NCBI GenBank assembly: GCA_025059995.1
Contig: JANXCF010000002.1
Location: forward strand, 372,001-436,000
Origin: Leptospiraceae bacterium
GTDB taxonomy: Bacteria > Spirochaetota > Leptospiria > Leptospirales > Leptonemataceae
Direction: 5' to 3'
DNA length: 64,000 nucleotides
The stretch's first letter is position 1; every line of letters begins with the position of its first letter. A model generated the notes under the pieces. The model was not told the origin of the DNA. It did not search any database and saw nothing but the letters and a program-made list of their open reading frames with translations. The translations under genes and the position numbers were made by a program. Positions 47,675-56,258 of the stretch are shown here, one piece after another.

Positions 47675-49332
47675 GTTCTAGTGCTAAAGCTTCTGTAAAA
47701 CTGACTTTTTTGACTTTCATTTCTCGGATATTGGGGCTAATTCGAGATCATTTGTTAGCAAGATCCTTTGGAACGGGAATTTATTCTACTTACTGGGAAA
47801 TAGCCTATATGTTTCCCAACATGCTAAGAAACTTATTGGCAGAAGGAGTTCTTTCTCAATCCTTTGTTCCCTTGTATTCTTCTTCGCTAAAAGAATCTGA
47901 AGAGAAAGCAAAACGAGATTTTGGGATAATCGTGGTGGTAGTTGGGATATTCGTTGGGTTCGTGGTGCTTTTTGGGATTTTTCTTTTTCCGATTGTGTTG
48001 CCTTACTATGTAGGCAAGCCCAAAGAGGAGATCGAACTTTTGATTTTGGTTTCTCAAATAGTGTTTCCTTTTATTTTTTTTATTAGCCTTTCTTCCGTTT
48101 ATGCGGGGGTTCTGAATACCCATCAAAAATATGTGGTCCCAACTTTGTCGCCAATCCTACTTAATATTGATTTTATTATTACTTTACTTCTTGTAGGGGT
48201 TTTATCGCATTTTTATTTTTTCCCGAAAGATAAGGTTTTGATTCTTTTGGGGGTGATGGTAGTAGTAGGAGCTGTCTTTGTTTTAGGAATGCATGTTTAT
48301 TTTGTTCATAAGTATCAATGGAGTCCTAAGTTCTTTTTTACAAAGGATTTTGGGAATGAACCCGTCATAAAGGATTTGCTTCGATTGGTGGTGCCTGCGA
48401 TTTTGGGAGCAAGCATTTTTCAGTTAAATCAACTCATAGATATTTTTTTAGCAAGCTATTTGGTTTCGATTGAAGGGGCTATCCCAGCTTTGAGGTTCGC
48501 CCATCGTTTGATTCAATTACCCACTGGTTTGATTGGGGTTGCCATATCTACTACGATTTTACCTACGATTGCTTTGTTTATTCGTAAGGACGTATCCCTC
48601 GAGAAAATAGGACAAGAAGTGATTTTTGCTTTGAGGTTTTCTTTCTTCTTGACCATTCCCGCCTCCTTAGGACTTTTTTTGATGGGTCCTTGGATTGTTC
48701 ATTTTTTGTTCTCTGGTGGACTTTGGGATTTAGGTTCTACTTTCATTACTTTGTGGACCTTACAGTTTTATTCATTGGGGATTCCTTTTTATAGTGCGAA
48801 TAAAATATTGACTTCGGTTTATTATGCATATCAAGATACAAAAACTCCCATTCGGATTTTACTTTTTGTGGTTGTTTCGAACTTGATTTTGAACTTACTT
48901 TTGATACCGTTTTTACAACATGGTGGTTTGGCTTTGAGCACTTCCTTGAGCTCTCTTTTGAATTTTATTTTGCTAATTTATTTTCTGCGATTTAAAGCCA
49001 TAAAATTGCCTTTTGACCTCCTCAAAGACTTTTTGAAAAAACAAGCCATTTTGATGATTCTAATGTTTTTGTTTTTGAGTGTTGTTTTATTCTGGTTTCC
49101 TTTTCCGTTTCAAGAAAATCGTTTTGATGTTGATTTTCTTTTCCAGTTGAATCAGCTAGATCATGAAACCCTAAAAGCTCCAGAAGAAATCCCCAGTCGC
49201 TGGGTCTCGCTATGGGTTTTGGTTCTCGCTATTGGCGGAAGTATCCTTCTATATTTTTCTCTTTCTAAGGTGTATCTCAAAGAAGAAATGAATATCATCC
49301 TTAGCTACTTACAAAGAAAAAAAATGGCATAA
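47671..49332 (+). CDS. murJ: Lipid II flippase MurJ
   Basis: Moves lipid-linked peptidoglycan precursor across the inner membrane. The 553-residue protein has about fourteen predicted helices in the MATE/MOP fold. N-terminal landmarks are FISRILGLIRDHLLARSFG and MFPNMLRNLLAEGVLSQSFVPLY (quoted in part: RILGLIRD, NLLAEGVLSQ); LRFAHRLIQLPTGLIGVAIST follows in the middle. Start is GTG within GTGA, overlapping the stop of the STAS gene, so expression is coupled. A soluble linker between the late helices near residues 480-510 is longer than usual. It is third in the sensor-STAS-murJ operon. Confidence 0.93.
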   Translation: MSSSAKASVKLTFLTFISRILGLIRDHLLARSFGTGIYSTYWEIAYMFPNMLRNLLAEGVLSQSFVPLYSSSLKESEEKAKRDFGIIVVVVGIFVGFVVLFGIFLFPIVLPYYVGKPKEEIELLILVSQIVFPFIFFISLSSVYAGVLNTHQKYVVPTLSPILLNIDFIITLLLVGVLSHFYFFPKDKVLILLGVMVVVGAVFVLGMHVYFVHKYQWSPKFFFTKDFGNEPVIKDLLRLVVPAILGASIFQLNQLIDIFLASYLVSIEGAIPALRFAHRLIQLPTGLIGVAISTTILPTIALFIRKDVSLEKIGQEVIFALRFSFFLTIPASLGLFLMGPWIVHFLFSGGLWDLGSTFITLWTLQFYSLGIPFYSANKILTSVYYAYQDTKTPIRILLFVVVSNLILNLLLIPFLQHGGLALSTSLSSLLNFILLIYFLRFKAIKLPFDLLKDFLKKQAILMILMFLFLSVVLFWFPFPFQENRFDVDFLFQLNQLDHETLKAPEEIPSRWVSLWVLVLAIGGSILLYFSLSKVYLKEEMNIILSYLQRKKMA

Positions 49333-49353
49333 TCCTTTTGAAATTCTTTTTAC

Positions 49354-49396
49354 TTTACTTTATTCCAAAAATCTTTATATTGATTTTAAAATCAAT
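49354..49396 (+). promoter_or_regulatory. Candidate aldehyde dehydrogenase promoter with perfect 18-base palindrome
   Basis: TTTACT (49354-49359), 16 bases, TATATT (49376-49381) forms a plausible promoter. A perfect 18-base palindrome ATTGATTTTAAAATCAAT (49379-49396) starts within the -10 element and covers the expected transcription start, ending 14 bases before the ATG. This placement is typical of a repressor operator. A near-identical 18-mer lies at 18581-18598. Confidence 0.5.
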
Positions 49397-49410
49397 TTTG
49401 GTGAGAAAAA

Positions 49411-50898
49411 ATGAGCGTTATCATACAAAATAATGAAATCATCAATATCAACCCGGCAACAGGAGAAGAAATCAATCGACTTCCCATCATGAACAAAGAA
49501 GAAGTCGAAACGATTATAATCAAAGCAAAAGAATACTTTTCTATTTGGAGCAAGTATTCTTTGAGCGAAAGAGCTGAATTCTTAAAGCGACTTCAAAAAC
49601 AAATCACAAAAGACATGGATGAATTAGTAAAAACCATCTGCGAAGAGACAGGAAAAACCGAAATGGACGGTGTAGTCGAGGTTTTTACTGTTTTAGAACA
49701 TTTGAATTATGTCATCAAAAAAGGTCCGAAATTTCTAAAAGATGAAAAACGTTCAACAGGGATATTCTTTCACAAAAAGGCTTATGTTTCTTTCATTCCT
49801 AAAGGGGTAGTAGGGATTATTAGTCCATGGAATTATCCATTCATTTTAACGGCAGGACCTTTAGTTCAAGCATTGATGGCAGGAAATACCGTAATCATCA
49901 AGCCATCAGAAGTCACACCTAACACATCCCTCAAGCTAAGAGAAATAGCCATCAAAGCTGGCATACCCGAAAATGCCATTTTTGTTGTCACTGGTGATGG
50001 AAGAACCGGTTCTTATTTAGTGGAGTCTCCTCATACGGATTTGATTTGCTTTACGGGGTCAACAGCCACTGGGCGAAAAATTGCAGAAATTTGTGGGAAA
50101 ATGCTAAAACCAGTGATTTTGGAGTTAGGTGGCAAGGACCCTATGATCATTTTTGAAGATGCTAACCTAAAGAGAGCAGCCAAAGCAGCAATATGGGGTG
50201 GGTTTTCTAACTCTGGTCAAACTTGCATTGCTGTTGAAAGAGTAATAGTTCAAGAAACCATATACGAAAAGTTCATAGAAATCCTTAAAAAAGAACTTTC
50301 TCAAATCAAACAAGGGATGCCTCATGAAGATGTAAGTATGGGTTCCATGGCTTTTGAAAAACAATATCAAATTGTTTCTGAACATATCCAAGAGGCGATG
50401 AACTCTGGAGCAAAATTAATTACTTCAGAAATAAAGACTCCAAAAAAAGGTTTCTTTCTTTCCCCCGTGATTTTGACGGATGTTAAAGATGATATGAAAG
50501 TTTGGAAGGAAGAAACTTTTGGTCCTGTAATAGCCATAAGAACTTTTCGAACCGAAGAGGAAGCCATACAAATGGCTAACCAAACGAACTATGGATTGAA
50601 TGCATCAGTTTGGACCAAAGATATCCAACGTGCTAAAAGAGTAACAAGAGCTATCCAAAGTGGTGCTTTGTGTATCAATGATGTGATGGTAAATTACATT
50701 ATTTCTGATCTTCCTTTTGGAGGTGTTAAAGAAAGTGGCTTGGGACGTGTATATGGAAAAGAAGGTTTGAGAGCTTTTACCAACATGCAGTCGGTTTTAG
50801 TGGATGGTTGGAATCTACCTTTTGAGTTGTGGTGGTTTCCTTATACGAAAAGAATAAAAAATTTATTTAAAAAATTTATAAAAATTTACTTTGGTTAG
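49411..50898 (+). CDS. Aldehyde dehydrogenase with membrane-active C-terminal tail
   Basis: A 495-residue NAD(P)-dependent aldehyde dehydrogenase. Recognisable residues are the Asn and Rossmann region PWNYPF, GNTVIIKPSE, FTGSTATGRK, the general base Glu in LELGGKDP and the catalytic Cys in NSGQTCIA. EETFGPV and PFGGVKESG close the fold. The last about 28 residues after the usual end are aromatic and basic (ELWWFPYTKRIKNLFKKF), an amphipathic helix likely to lie on the membrane, as in fatty-aldehyde dehydrogenases. This suggests long-chain aldehydes as substrate, by inference only. GGTGAG precedes the ATG. The palindrome upstream suggests repression lifted by an aldehyde or lipid signal. Confidence 0.9.
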   Translation: MSVIIQNNEIININPATGEEINRLPIMNKEEVETIIIKAKEYFSIWSKYSLSERAEFLKRLQKQITKDMDELVKTICEETGKTEMDGVVEVFTVLEHLNYVIKKGPKFLKDEKRSTGIFFHKKAYVSFIPKGVVGIISPWNYPFILTAGPLVQALMAGNTVIIKPSEVTPNTSLKLREIAIKAGIPENAIFVVTGDGRTGSYLVESPHTDLICFTGSTATGRKIAEICGKMLKPVILELGGKDPMIIFEDANLKRAAKAAIWGGFSNSGQTCIAVERVIVQETIYEKFIEILKKELSQIKQGMPHEDVSMGSMAFEKQYQIVSEHIQEAMNSGAKLITSEIKTPKKGFFLSPVILTDVKDDMKVWKEETFGPVIAIRTFRTEEEAIQMANQTNYGLNASVWTKDIQRAKRVTRAIQSGALCINDVMVNYIISDLPFGGVKESGLGRVYGKEGLRAFTNMQSVLVDGWNLPFELWWFPYTKRIKNLFKKFIKIYFG

Positions 50899-50959
50899 AA
50901 TGAAAAGAATAAGCATTTTAAATGATTGCCACTATTAAGAGAATATTAAACTATGTTCA

Positions 50960-52030
50960 ATGATTGATGTTAAAGAATACATACCAAATCATATTCAAAA
51001 AATGAAAGGTTATGTTCCCGGTCTTCAACTAAATTATAAAGTTATCAAGCTTAATACAAACGAAAACCCTTATCCTTTACCAGATTTTTTGATCAAAGCC
51101 ATTCAAGACTTTGTAAAAGAAAACATTTTTCATTTATATCCTGATCCAGAGTCAAAAATACTTCGAGAAAAATTAGCAAAAATTTATAAAAAAAACAAAG
51201 AAAATATACTGATTGGGAATGGTTCGGATGAAATCCTTTCTATAGTATTTCGAGGGTTTCTCCAAAAAGGAGATCGGATTTTGATTCTTGATCCTTCTTA
51301 TAGTTTATATCCTGTATTAGCGGAAGCTCTCCAAGTAGACGTAATTTCGGTTCCTCTAAAGTCAGATTTTACAGTTGACTTGGATTTAGTAATACATCAC
51401 GCAAAATTATATCAACCCAAATTACTTGTGATTACCAATCCCAATGCCCCCACTGGAATTGCCATGAGTAGAAACGAAATCCTTTTTTTGTATAATGAAA
51501 CTCAGCTTCCAATGTTAGTAGATGAAGCTTATGTATTTTTTGGTGGAGAAACCATCATGTATGAGGCAGGTTCAGAAGACTATCCTTTATTGATGGCATG
51601 TAGCACATTTTCGAAGGCTTTTTCTTCAGCAGGTTTGAGATTAGGTTGGCTAATAGCAAATCCAGTTTGGATCAAACAATTCGATAAAATCCGAGATTCT
51701 TACAATATCAATATTTTTACTCAAAAAGTGGGAGAAATGATTTTAAATGAATGGGACTATTTCCATTCAAGAATTCAAGAAATCATACAAACGAGGGAGT
51801 GGTTTATAGAAAAGTTAAAAGATCTGAATTTTTTTACTCTACCTTCAAAAACGAATTTTGTATTTACAAGTCCACCAGATCAAAATGCTCAAAAATTATA
51901 CGAGAAATTACTAACAAAAAATATTTTGGTTCGTTACTTTTCGCAAATTCCTGCATTTTTGAGAATCACCATTGGAACAAAAGAACAAATGGAAGTCGTT
52001 TATGAGGAAATATATAAAATTCATTCTTAG
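50960..52030 (+). CDS. hisC: Histidinol-phosphate aminotransferase
   Basis: A PLP-dependent fold-type I aminotransferase, 356 residues. It converts imidazole-acetol phosphate to histidinol phosphate in histidine synthesis. LNTNENPYPLP near 31-41 is the HisC N-terminal signature, GNGSDEIL the phosphate loop, NPNAPTG at 160-166, Asp188 in VDEAYVFF pairs with the cofactor nitrogen, and Lys219 in STFSKAFSSAGLRLGW binds PLP. Related enzymes include CobD and aromatic aminotransferases, so HisC is the likeliest but not the only reading. It follows the aldehyde dehydrogenase by 61 bases, and the next gene begins inside it. Confidence 0.88.
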   Translation: MIDVKEYIPNHIQKMKGYVPGLQLNYKVIKLNTNENPYPLPDFLIKAIQDFVKENIFHLYPDPESKILREKLAKIYKKNKENILIGNGSDEILSIVFRGFLQKGDRILILDPSYSLYPVLAEALQVDVISVPLKSDFTVDLDLVIHHAKLYQPKLLVITNPNAPTGIAMSRNEILFLYNETQLPMLVDEAYVFFGGETIMYEAGSEDYPLLMACSTFSKAFSSAGLRLGWLIANPVWIKQFDKIRDSYNINIFTQKVGEMILNEWDYFHSRIQEIIQTREWFIEKLKDLNFFTLPSKTNFVFTSPPDQNAQKLYEKLLTKNILVRYFSQIPAFLRITIGTKEQMEVVYEEIYKIHS

Positions 52031-52622
52031 TTTTCTATTCATTTGTTGGAATTCTTTTTTACTGGGGATTTCTTACGAAGAAATTCAATATTCTCAGTTT
52101 CAAAGTTTGATTTTGATGATTGGGAAAGATAAAATCTACACCCATTTAGAAAAGAAATCTCAATCTTTAGGAATTGTAACCGTAGTTGGAGTCATTCGAG
52201 CTCCTATCGATGTGGTTTGGAGAACCATCAATAGTGATGATAAAAAACTCTATCCAGAATTTCTCTATAAAGAAGTTAAAAAAATTAGTGAAAATATATT
52301 AGTCAAAAAGGCGCTTCTGGATTTCCCATGGCCCTTTGAAAATCGATGGACCATTTACAGAGAGAAGCTTGATCCTAAAATTTATGCCAAGGAGTGGTAC
52401 GAAATTGGTGGAGATATAAAAGTCAATCGGGGAGCTGTTCGTTTATTTTCTCTCAATCCAGAAGAAACTGTGATGGTGTTCAAAAGCCAGTTCGATCCTG
52501 GTATAGGTATTGTTCCAATTTGGGCTATTGAAATGGGAATGAAATACAAAGCTCCCTCAATTATCCAAAAAATTCGAGATTATCTAAAAAATAATCCCCA
52601 TAAGGGGGAGGGTAAGAATTAA
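52002..52622 (+). CDS. Exported START/SRPBCC-like protein
   Basis: A 206-residue protein with a signal peptide (KYIKFILSFLFICWNSFLLG) and a lipid-binding START-type domain: VVGVIRAPIDVVWRTINSDD is the usual first strand-helix pair, and FPWPFENRWTIY and the closing helix MGMKYKAPSIIQKIRDYL complete it. Such domains bind hydrophobic ligands in a helix-grip cavity; exported ones may move or sense lipids. The frame extends upstream to a TTG, but the ATG at 52002 follows GGAAG and begins the signal. The start overlaps hisC by 29 bases, and the stop shares four bases (TTAA) with the convergent SQR-like gene. Confidence 0.78.
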   Translation: MRKYIKFILSFLFICWNSFLLGISYEEIQYSQFQSLILMIGKDKIYTHLEKKSQSLGIVTVVGVIRAPIDVVWRTINSDDKKLYPEFLYKEVKKISENILVKKALLDFPWPFENRWTIYREKLDPKIYAKEWYEIGGDIKVNRGAVRLFSLNPEETVMVFKSQFDPGIGIVPIWAIEMGMKYKAPSIIQKIRDYLKNNPHKGEGKN

Positions 52623-53884
52623 TCTGCTAATATAGACGACATAGCATGTAAGCCAATTTCCATTGTTTTCCAAGCAGTTCCTGCGTGGAATGGATCCGCA
52701 TTACGGAATCTTGTAGGTAAATATAATCCTAAAAACTTCTTCCCAACTCTCCACATGGGAGAAACACCAACTTTATACAAATCAATTCGGCTTTGATCGA
52801 CTTCTACAGGTTTGTTCTTATCACCAGTTAATTTCAAAGGAACTTGAGCGAAGGTTGCTTTGTCAAACTGTTCCATTATACACATGGAGACGGGATCAAA
52901 AAGGTTATTAACTGGATTATTCGTAATATCAGCAAAGATTTTATTTGCAACAGCATCAGCTTGTAAAAATGCTAAGAAGGCTTGCTTAACAGGGAAATCA
53001 CCTGCATCGCCGGGAGCAAAAATGTTATTGAATCCTTTAACAGAACGATCTTCAAAATTGGTTTCAATGAAGCCTCGATCGTCAGAAGGAAGATTCTTAT
53101 AAAAAACACTGGCAATATAAGGTGGGAATGAAATCAAAACATCATAAGGGATTTCTTCTCCATTTTGATAAATCACTTTATTTGATAGTATTTCTTTCAC
53201 TACATACATTTTATGTCCTTTTATGTTTCTTTCTATAAATTCTTGGATGACTACTTCATCTAATCTCGGACCAAAAGCTTGGATATAGCTTTCTTCGTAA
53301 GTTGTCCATGTCATTTCTATTTTATTGCGAACCTTCTCCCTTCTTAGATGAGTGTCGATCATCATCACCATTTCGTAAAGCGGACCGGAACATTTGTTAT
53401 TAGGCGGAACTAAAAACAAAATATGAGTGTTTTGATTGTTTTTTGCACGTTCTATCGCTTGATTTAAAGATTTCCCTAAATTTAACATATCTTGTGAGGT
53501 CCATATGGTATTTGCATATTCTTTTAAACCGGGAACCTCTTCTGGTCTCATTGCAGCTCCTGTTGCTATTACGAGATAATCAAAATCTATCTTATGATTT
53601 TTTGTATAGAGTTTACTTTCTTTTGGTTCAACACCTTCAACAGGATCAACAATAAAATCAATGTTGTGTTTAGGAAGAACTTCTTTTAGAGGGATTTCTA
53701 ATTCTTTTGGATCAGTGCCAAAAGGGATATAGATTGTGTTTGGACGAAAAAGAAAATTTTCTTCATTAGAAACAATGGTGATTTTAATTTTGTCTTTGTT
53801 GTGCCTAAAAAGATACCTGATTACGAAAGCACTTTCTAAACCAGCAAATCCACTACCAGCAACAACGATGTGTTTTTTATCCAT
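52619..53884 (-). CDS. FAD-dependent pyridine nucleotide-disulfide oxidoreductase, sulfide:quinone reductase-like
   Basis: A 421-residue flavoprotein. The N-terminal FAD motif GSGFAG is at 10-15, ATGAAMRPEEVPG near 107-119, and the second FAD motif FAPGDAGDFPVK near 289-300. Two cysteines sit where sulfide:quinone reductases have redox cysteines: Cys165 (NNKCSGPLYE) and Cys335 (SMCIMEQF); the third SQR cysteine is absent, as in some SQR types and flavocytochrome c-like relatives. A membrane-attaching C-terminal helix pair is plausible. CAAAGGAG precedes the ATG. Oxidation of sulfide or a similar sulfur compound to the quinone pool is the likeliest role. Confidence 0.78.
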   Translation of the reverse strand: MDKKHIVVAGSGFAGLESAFVIRYLFRHNKDKIKITIVSNEENFLFRPNTIYIPFGTDPKELEIPLKEVLPKHNIDFIVDPVEGVEPKESKLYTKNHKIDFDYLVIATGAAMRPEEVPGLKEYANTIWTSQDMLNLGKSLNQAIERAKNNQNTHILFLVPPNNKCSGPLYEMVMMIDTHLRREKVRNKIEMTWTTYEESYIQAFGPRLDEVVIQEFIERNIKGHKMYVVKEILSNKVIYQNGEEIPYDVLISFPPYIASVFYKNLPSDDRGFIETNFEDRSVKGFNNIFAPGDAGDFPVKQAFLAFLQADAVANKIFADITNNPVNNLFDPVSMCIMEQFDKATFAQVPLKLTGDKNKPVEVDQSRIDLYKVGVSPMWRVGKKFLGLYLPTRFRNADPFHAGTAWKTMEIGLHAMSSILAD

Positions 53885-53912
53885 AAAGAATCTCCTTTGA
53901 AAATGAATGCAT

Positions 53913-53942
53913 TTAATCTAATGGATTGATTTTTTTGTCAAT
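53913..53942 (-). promoter_or_regulatory. Candidate SQR-like gene promoter with ATTGA-N8-TCAAT site
   Basis: On the minus strand a perfect TTGACA (53936-53941) with a 17-base spacer to GATTAA (53913-53918). The 18-base ATTGA-N8-TCAAT element (53925-53942) covers the -35 hexamer and part of the spacer. It shares the half-sites and length of the elements at 18581 and 49379 but not the perfect centre. Confidence 0.45.
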
Positions 53943-53960
53943 TCAATTTTTTTGAATTGA
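53938..53960. repeat. Perfect inverted repeat, 9-base arms
   Basis: TCAATTCAA and TTGAATTGA separated by five Ts, immediately upstream of the SQR-like promoter in the 160-base gap after the heptose adenylyltransferase gene. No U-tract follows on either strand in the right place, so an operator is more likely than a terminator. Confidence 0.55.
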
Positions 53961-54044
53961 TAATTTTATTTTATAATTGTAATTCAAATTTAAATAAGCA
54001 TAAATTTATCTTTAAGCTTGTAAGCTGAATGTTTTCTTTTTGTT

Positions 54045-54533
54045 TTATTTCATTCTTGTGATGATGTTTGTTGTTGAATATCCCTTTACATATGGAATGA
54101 TTTTTACGTTTCCACCGTATTGTTCTACGATGGGTGTTTCGGGGAGTTGTTCTTTTTGATAATCTCCTCCTTTTACGTGTATATGGGGTTGGATAACTTT
54201 GATTAGCTCAATCGGAGTTTCTTCTGAAAAAAAAGTCACATAATCCACAAATTCAAGAGAGGCAAGTAAAAACATACGATCTTGTAAAGTGTTAATAGGT
54301 CGATTTTGACCTTTCAGACGTCTAACAGATTCATCACTATTGATACCTATAATCAAAATGTCTCCTAATTCTTTTGCTTTCGCTAAATAGTAAACATGTC
54401 CTCTATGAAGAATATCAAAACATCCATTAGTAAAAACAATCCTTTGGTTTTGATTTTTGAGGGAAGAAACAATCTCTTGCAGGTGATCTCTTTGAAAGAT
54501 CAATTTTGATTCGATTCTTTCGAGATAGTTCAT
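54045..54533 (-). CDS. rfaE2: D-glycero-beta-D-manno-heptose 1-phosphate adenylyltransferase (HldE C-terminal type)
   Basis: A 162-residue nucleotidyltransferase that makes ADP-heptose from heptose 1-phosphate for the LPS inner core. TNGCFDILHRGHVYYLAKAK carries the HxGH nucleotide-binding motif, INSDESVRRLKG binds the sugar phosphate, and VKGGDY and GYSTTNII close the active site. In many bacteria this domain is fused to the kinase as HldE; here they are separate genes six bases apart, with the kinase first. It supports a Gram-negative outer membrane with heptose-containing LPS. Other cytidylyltransferase-fold enzymes are less likely given the neighbour. Confidence 0.93.
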   Translation of the reverse strand: MNYLERIESKLIFQRDHLQEIVSSLKNQNQRIVFTNGCFDILHRGHVYYLAKAKELGDILIIGINSDESVRRLKGQNRPINTLQDRMFLLASLEFVDYVTFFSEETPIELIKVIQPHIHVKGGDYQKEQLPETPIVEQYGGNVKIIPYVKGYSTTNIITRMK

Positions 54534-54538
54534 GATTT

Positions 54539-55513
54539 CTATATCAACAATTCTTCGGGTTTTACGGTTGCCGCTCCTAATCTTCCTACAACTATCCCAG
54601 CTGCATGATTACTCAAGAATGTTGAATACAATAAATCTTTACTTGCGCAATAAGATGCCATAAGAACTGAAATCACCGTGTCTCCTGCTCCTGTTACGTC
54701 ATAAACTTCTTTTGCTACTGAGGGAATATGATAGGTTTCATATTTTGTGATTAACGTCATTCCTTTTTCTCCTCGAGTGATAAGTACATTCTCACAATTT
54801 AGTTTTTCTAGAATTTCCTTTCCACCTTGCTCAATCTCTTGATCGTTGTAGATTTTTCTATTTAAAAATCTACCTGCTTCGATATGATTTGGAGTTACGA
54901 TGAAAACTTCTTGATAAGAAGAAAAATGACCTATTTGGGGATCTACCGCAATTGGAATCTGGTGCCTTTTCCCCAGAATCACCAGCTCCTCTATCAATTC
55001 ACGAACAATCACCCCTTTGTCGTAATCAGAGATAATGATGCCATCGATTTTTGATGCAATGGAAGTGATTTTTTTTAATAATTCATCAAGTATTTCTTTC
55101 GATATTGGAGTTCGATCTTCTCGATCTAATCTGCATATTTGTTGATGAGTTGCTATAATTCTTGATTTTCTCGTTGTAGGTTTGGAAATAGGTATTAGCA
55201 AGTTTTCTTCTGAATGGAGCTGAAATTCTTTCATTTTTTGTAGTAGAATCTCACCTTCTAAATCTTTTCCATAAGTTCCAGCACAATAGGTGGTTATATG
55301 TAAAGATTTTAGATTACAAAATACATTTCCTGCACCTCCGGGAATGTGTTTTCTATGAGTTTCTTCAACGATGGGAACGGGAGCTTCGGGAGAAATCCTT
55401 TCGGCTTTCCCGAAAATGTATTCATCCAACATGAAGTCTCCAACCACAAGTATCTTTATATCTTTGAACTTTTCGATGATTTGCTTTGTCTTTTGGTTAT
55501 TCAGGCTCATCAT
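54539..55513 (-). CDS. rfaE1: D-glycero-beta-D-manno-heptose-7-phosphate kinase (HldE N-terminal type)
   Basis: A 324-residue PfkB-family kinase that phosphorylates heptose 7-phosphate to the 1,7-bisphosphate. VGDFMLDEYIFGKAERISPEAPVPI is the sugar-binding start (landmark GDFMLDEY), HIPGGAGNV the glycine loop, AVDPQIGHF and TPNHIEA the middle, and DVTGAGDTV carries the catalytic Asp and anion hole. Two adjacent ATGs are possible; GGTGGTGA precedes the first. It overlaps the end of the exported-protein gene by 17 bases. With the adenylyltransferase gene it forms a split HldE; the phosphatase GmhB and isomerase GmhA are not in the window. Confidence 0.93.
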   Translation of the reverse strand: MMSLNNQKTKQIIEKFKDIKILVVGDFMLDEYIFGKAERISPEAPVPIVEETHRKHIPGGAGNVFCNLKSLHITTYCAGTYGKDLEGEILLQKMKEFQLHSEENLLIPISKPTTRKSRIIATHQQICRLDREDRTPISKEILDELLKKITSIASKIDGIIISDYDKGVIVRELIEELVILGKRHQIPIAVDPQIGHFSSYQEVFIVTPNHIEAGRFLNRKIYNDQEIEQGGKEILEKLNCENVLITRGEKGMTLITKYETYHIPSVAKEVYDVTGAGDTVISVLMASYCASKDLLYSTFLSNHAAGIVVGRLGAATVKPEELLI

Positions 55514-56258
55514 AGATCACCACCAAAATATTATCAGGATGTAAAAGTTTTATTCCCAGTAGAAATTGGATTTCTTCTTGGGGTAATACAATGTGATTTT
55601 GATAAATCTGATTGGCATAAACAATATAGGGCTTTATTTGATCATTCTTAACAATAAAATCAGCTTTTTTAAAATATAAATTTTCTTTCGATAAAAAAGA
55701 CAAAATTCTTTTCCCATTGGTAGAGTAAAGATGGAAAATCAACGTAGGAGAAAAATCTTTTTGGGAAACATAGATTATCACTTTGTTAAATTCTTTTTCT
55801 TTTTTTACTGGCAGAGAAAAATCACCTTCAAGAATGGGTTGTATAAAAAAATATCTTTTTAAGAACTCATAAAAATACAAAGTTAATCGGTATTCTATTC
55901 TATTTTGATAAATGTTCTTTTTTTCTGTTTGAATGTAATCTTTAATAGAATGAAAGTTTTTTTGTAGGAAGGGATTTTGGGCTATAATTTCTTTGATCGG
56001 AGTTTCACCTTCAAATGGGATTTGAAGAAAGTTTTGGATCAATTCAAAATATGCTTGTTTGTAAGCTTCTTTTTCCTGTTCTTGTCTTGGCGTTTGCTCA
56101 AAGTTTTGCGAATATTCAATAGAAAGAGTCCCTTTGGTCCAATTGATTATGACATTTTTTTCTTTTTGAAGAAAATCTTTGTTATTAGAATAAATCTCAT
56201 AAACAAAGAAAATATAAAAAAATATTATAAATTTACCAATATATTTTCCTGATAGCAT
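55497..56258 (-). CDS. Predicted exported protein, unknown
   Basis: A 253-residue protein with an N-terminal hydrophobic segment (FIIFFYIFFVYEIY) that could be a signal peptide or anchor. The first part of the mature chain (a TKGTLSIEYS strand, then a helix ARGUED by KEAYKQAYFELIQNFLQI) recalls the opening of LPP20/FlgT-N-like domains, in which a strand is followed by an Ala-rich helix. The match is weak because the Ala pattern is poor. The C-terminal half is strand-rich. The start lies 34 bases inside dinG and its stop 17 bases inside the heptose kinase gene, so it is locked in the operon by overlaps at both ends. Confidence 0.58.
   Translation of the reverse strand: MLSGKYIGKFIIFFYIFFVYEIYSNNKDFLQKEKNVIINWTKGTLSIEYSQNFEQTPRQEQEKEAYKQAYFELIQNFLQIPFEGETPIKEIIAQNPFLQKNFHSIKDYIQTEKKNIYQNRIEYRLTLYFYEFLKRYFFIQPILEGDFSLPVKKEKEFNKVIIYVSQKDFSPTLIFHLYSTNGKRILSFLSKENLYFKKADFIVKNDQIKPYIVYANQIYQNHIVLPQEEIQFLLGIKLLHPDNILVVIYDEPE

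Noticed and set aside
53938-53960. Inverted repeat as a terminator of the heptose operon
   Set aside because: No T-run follows the stem in the direction of transcription, and it lies about 85 bases past the stop, next to the next gene's promoter.
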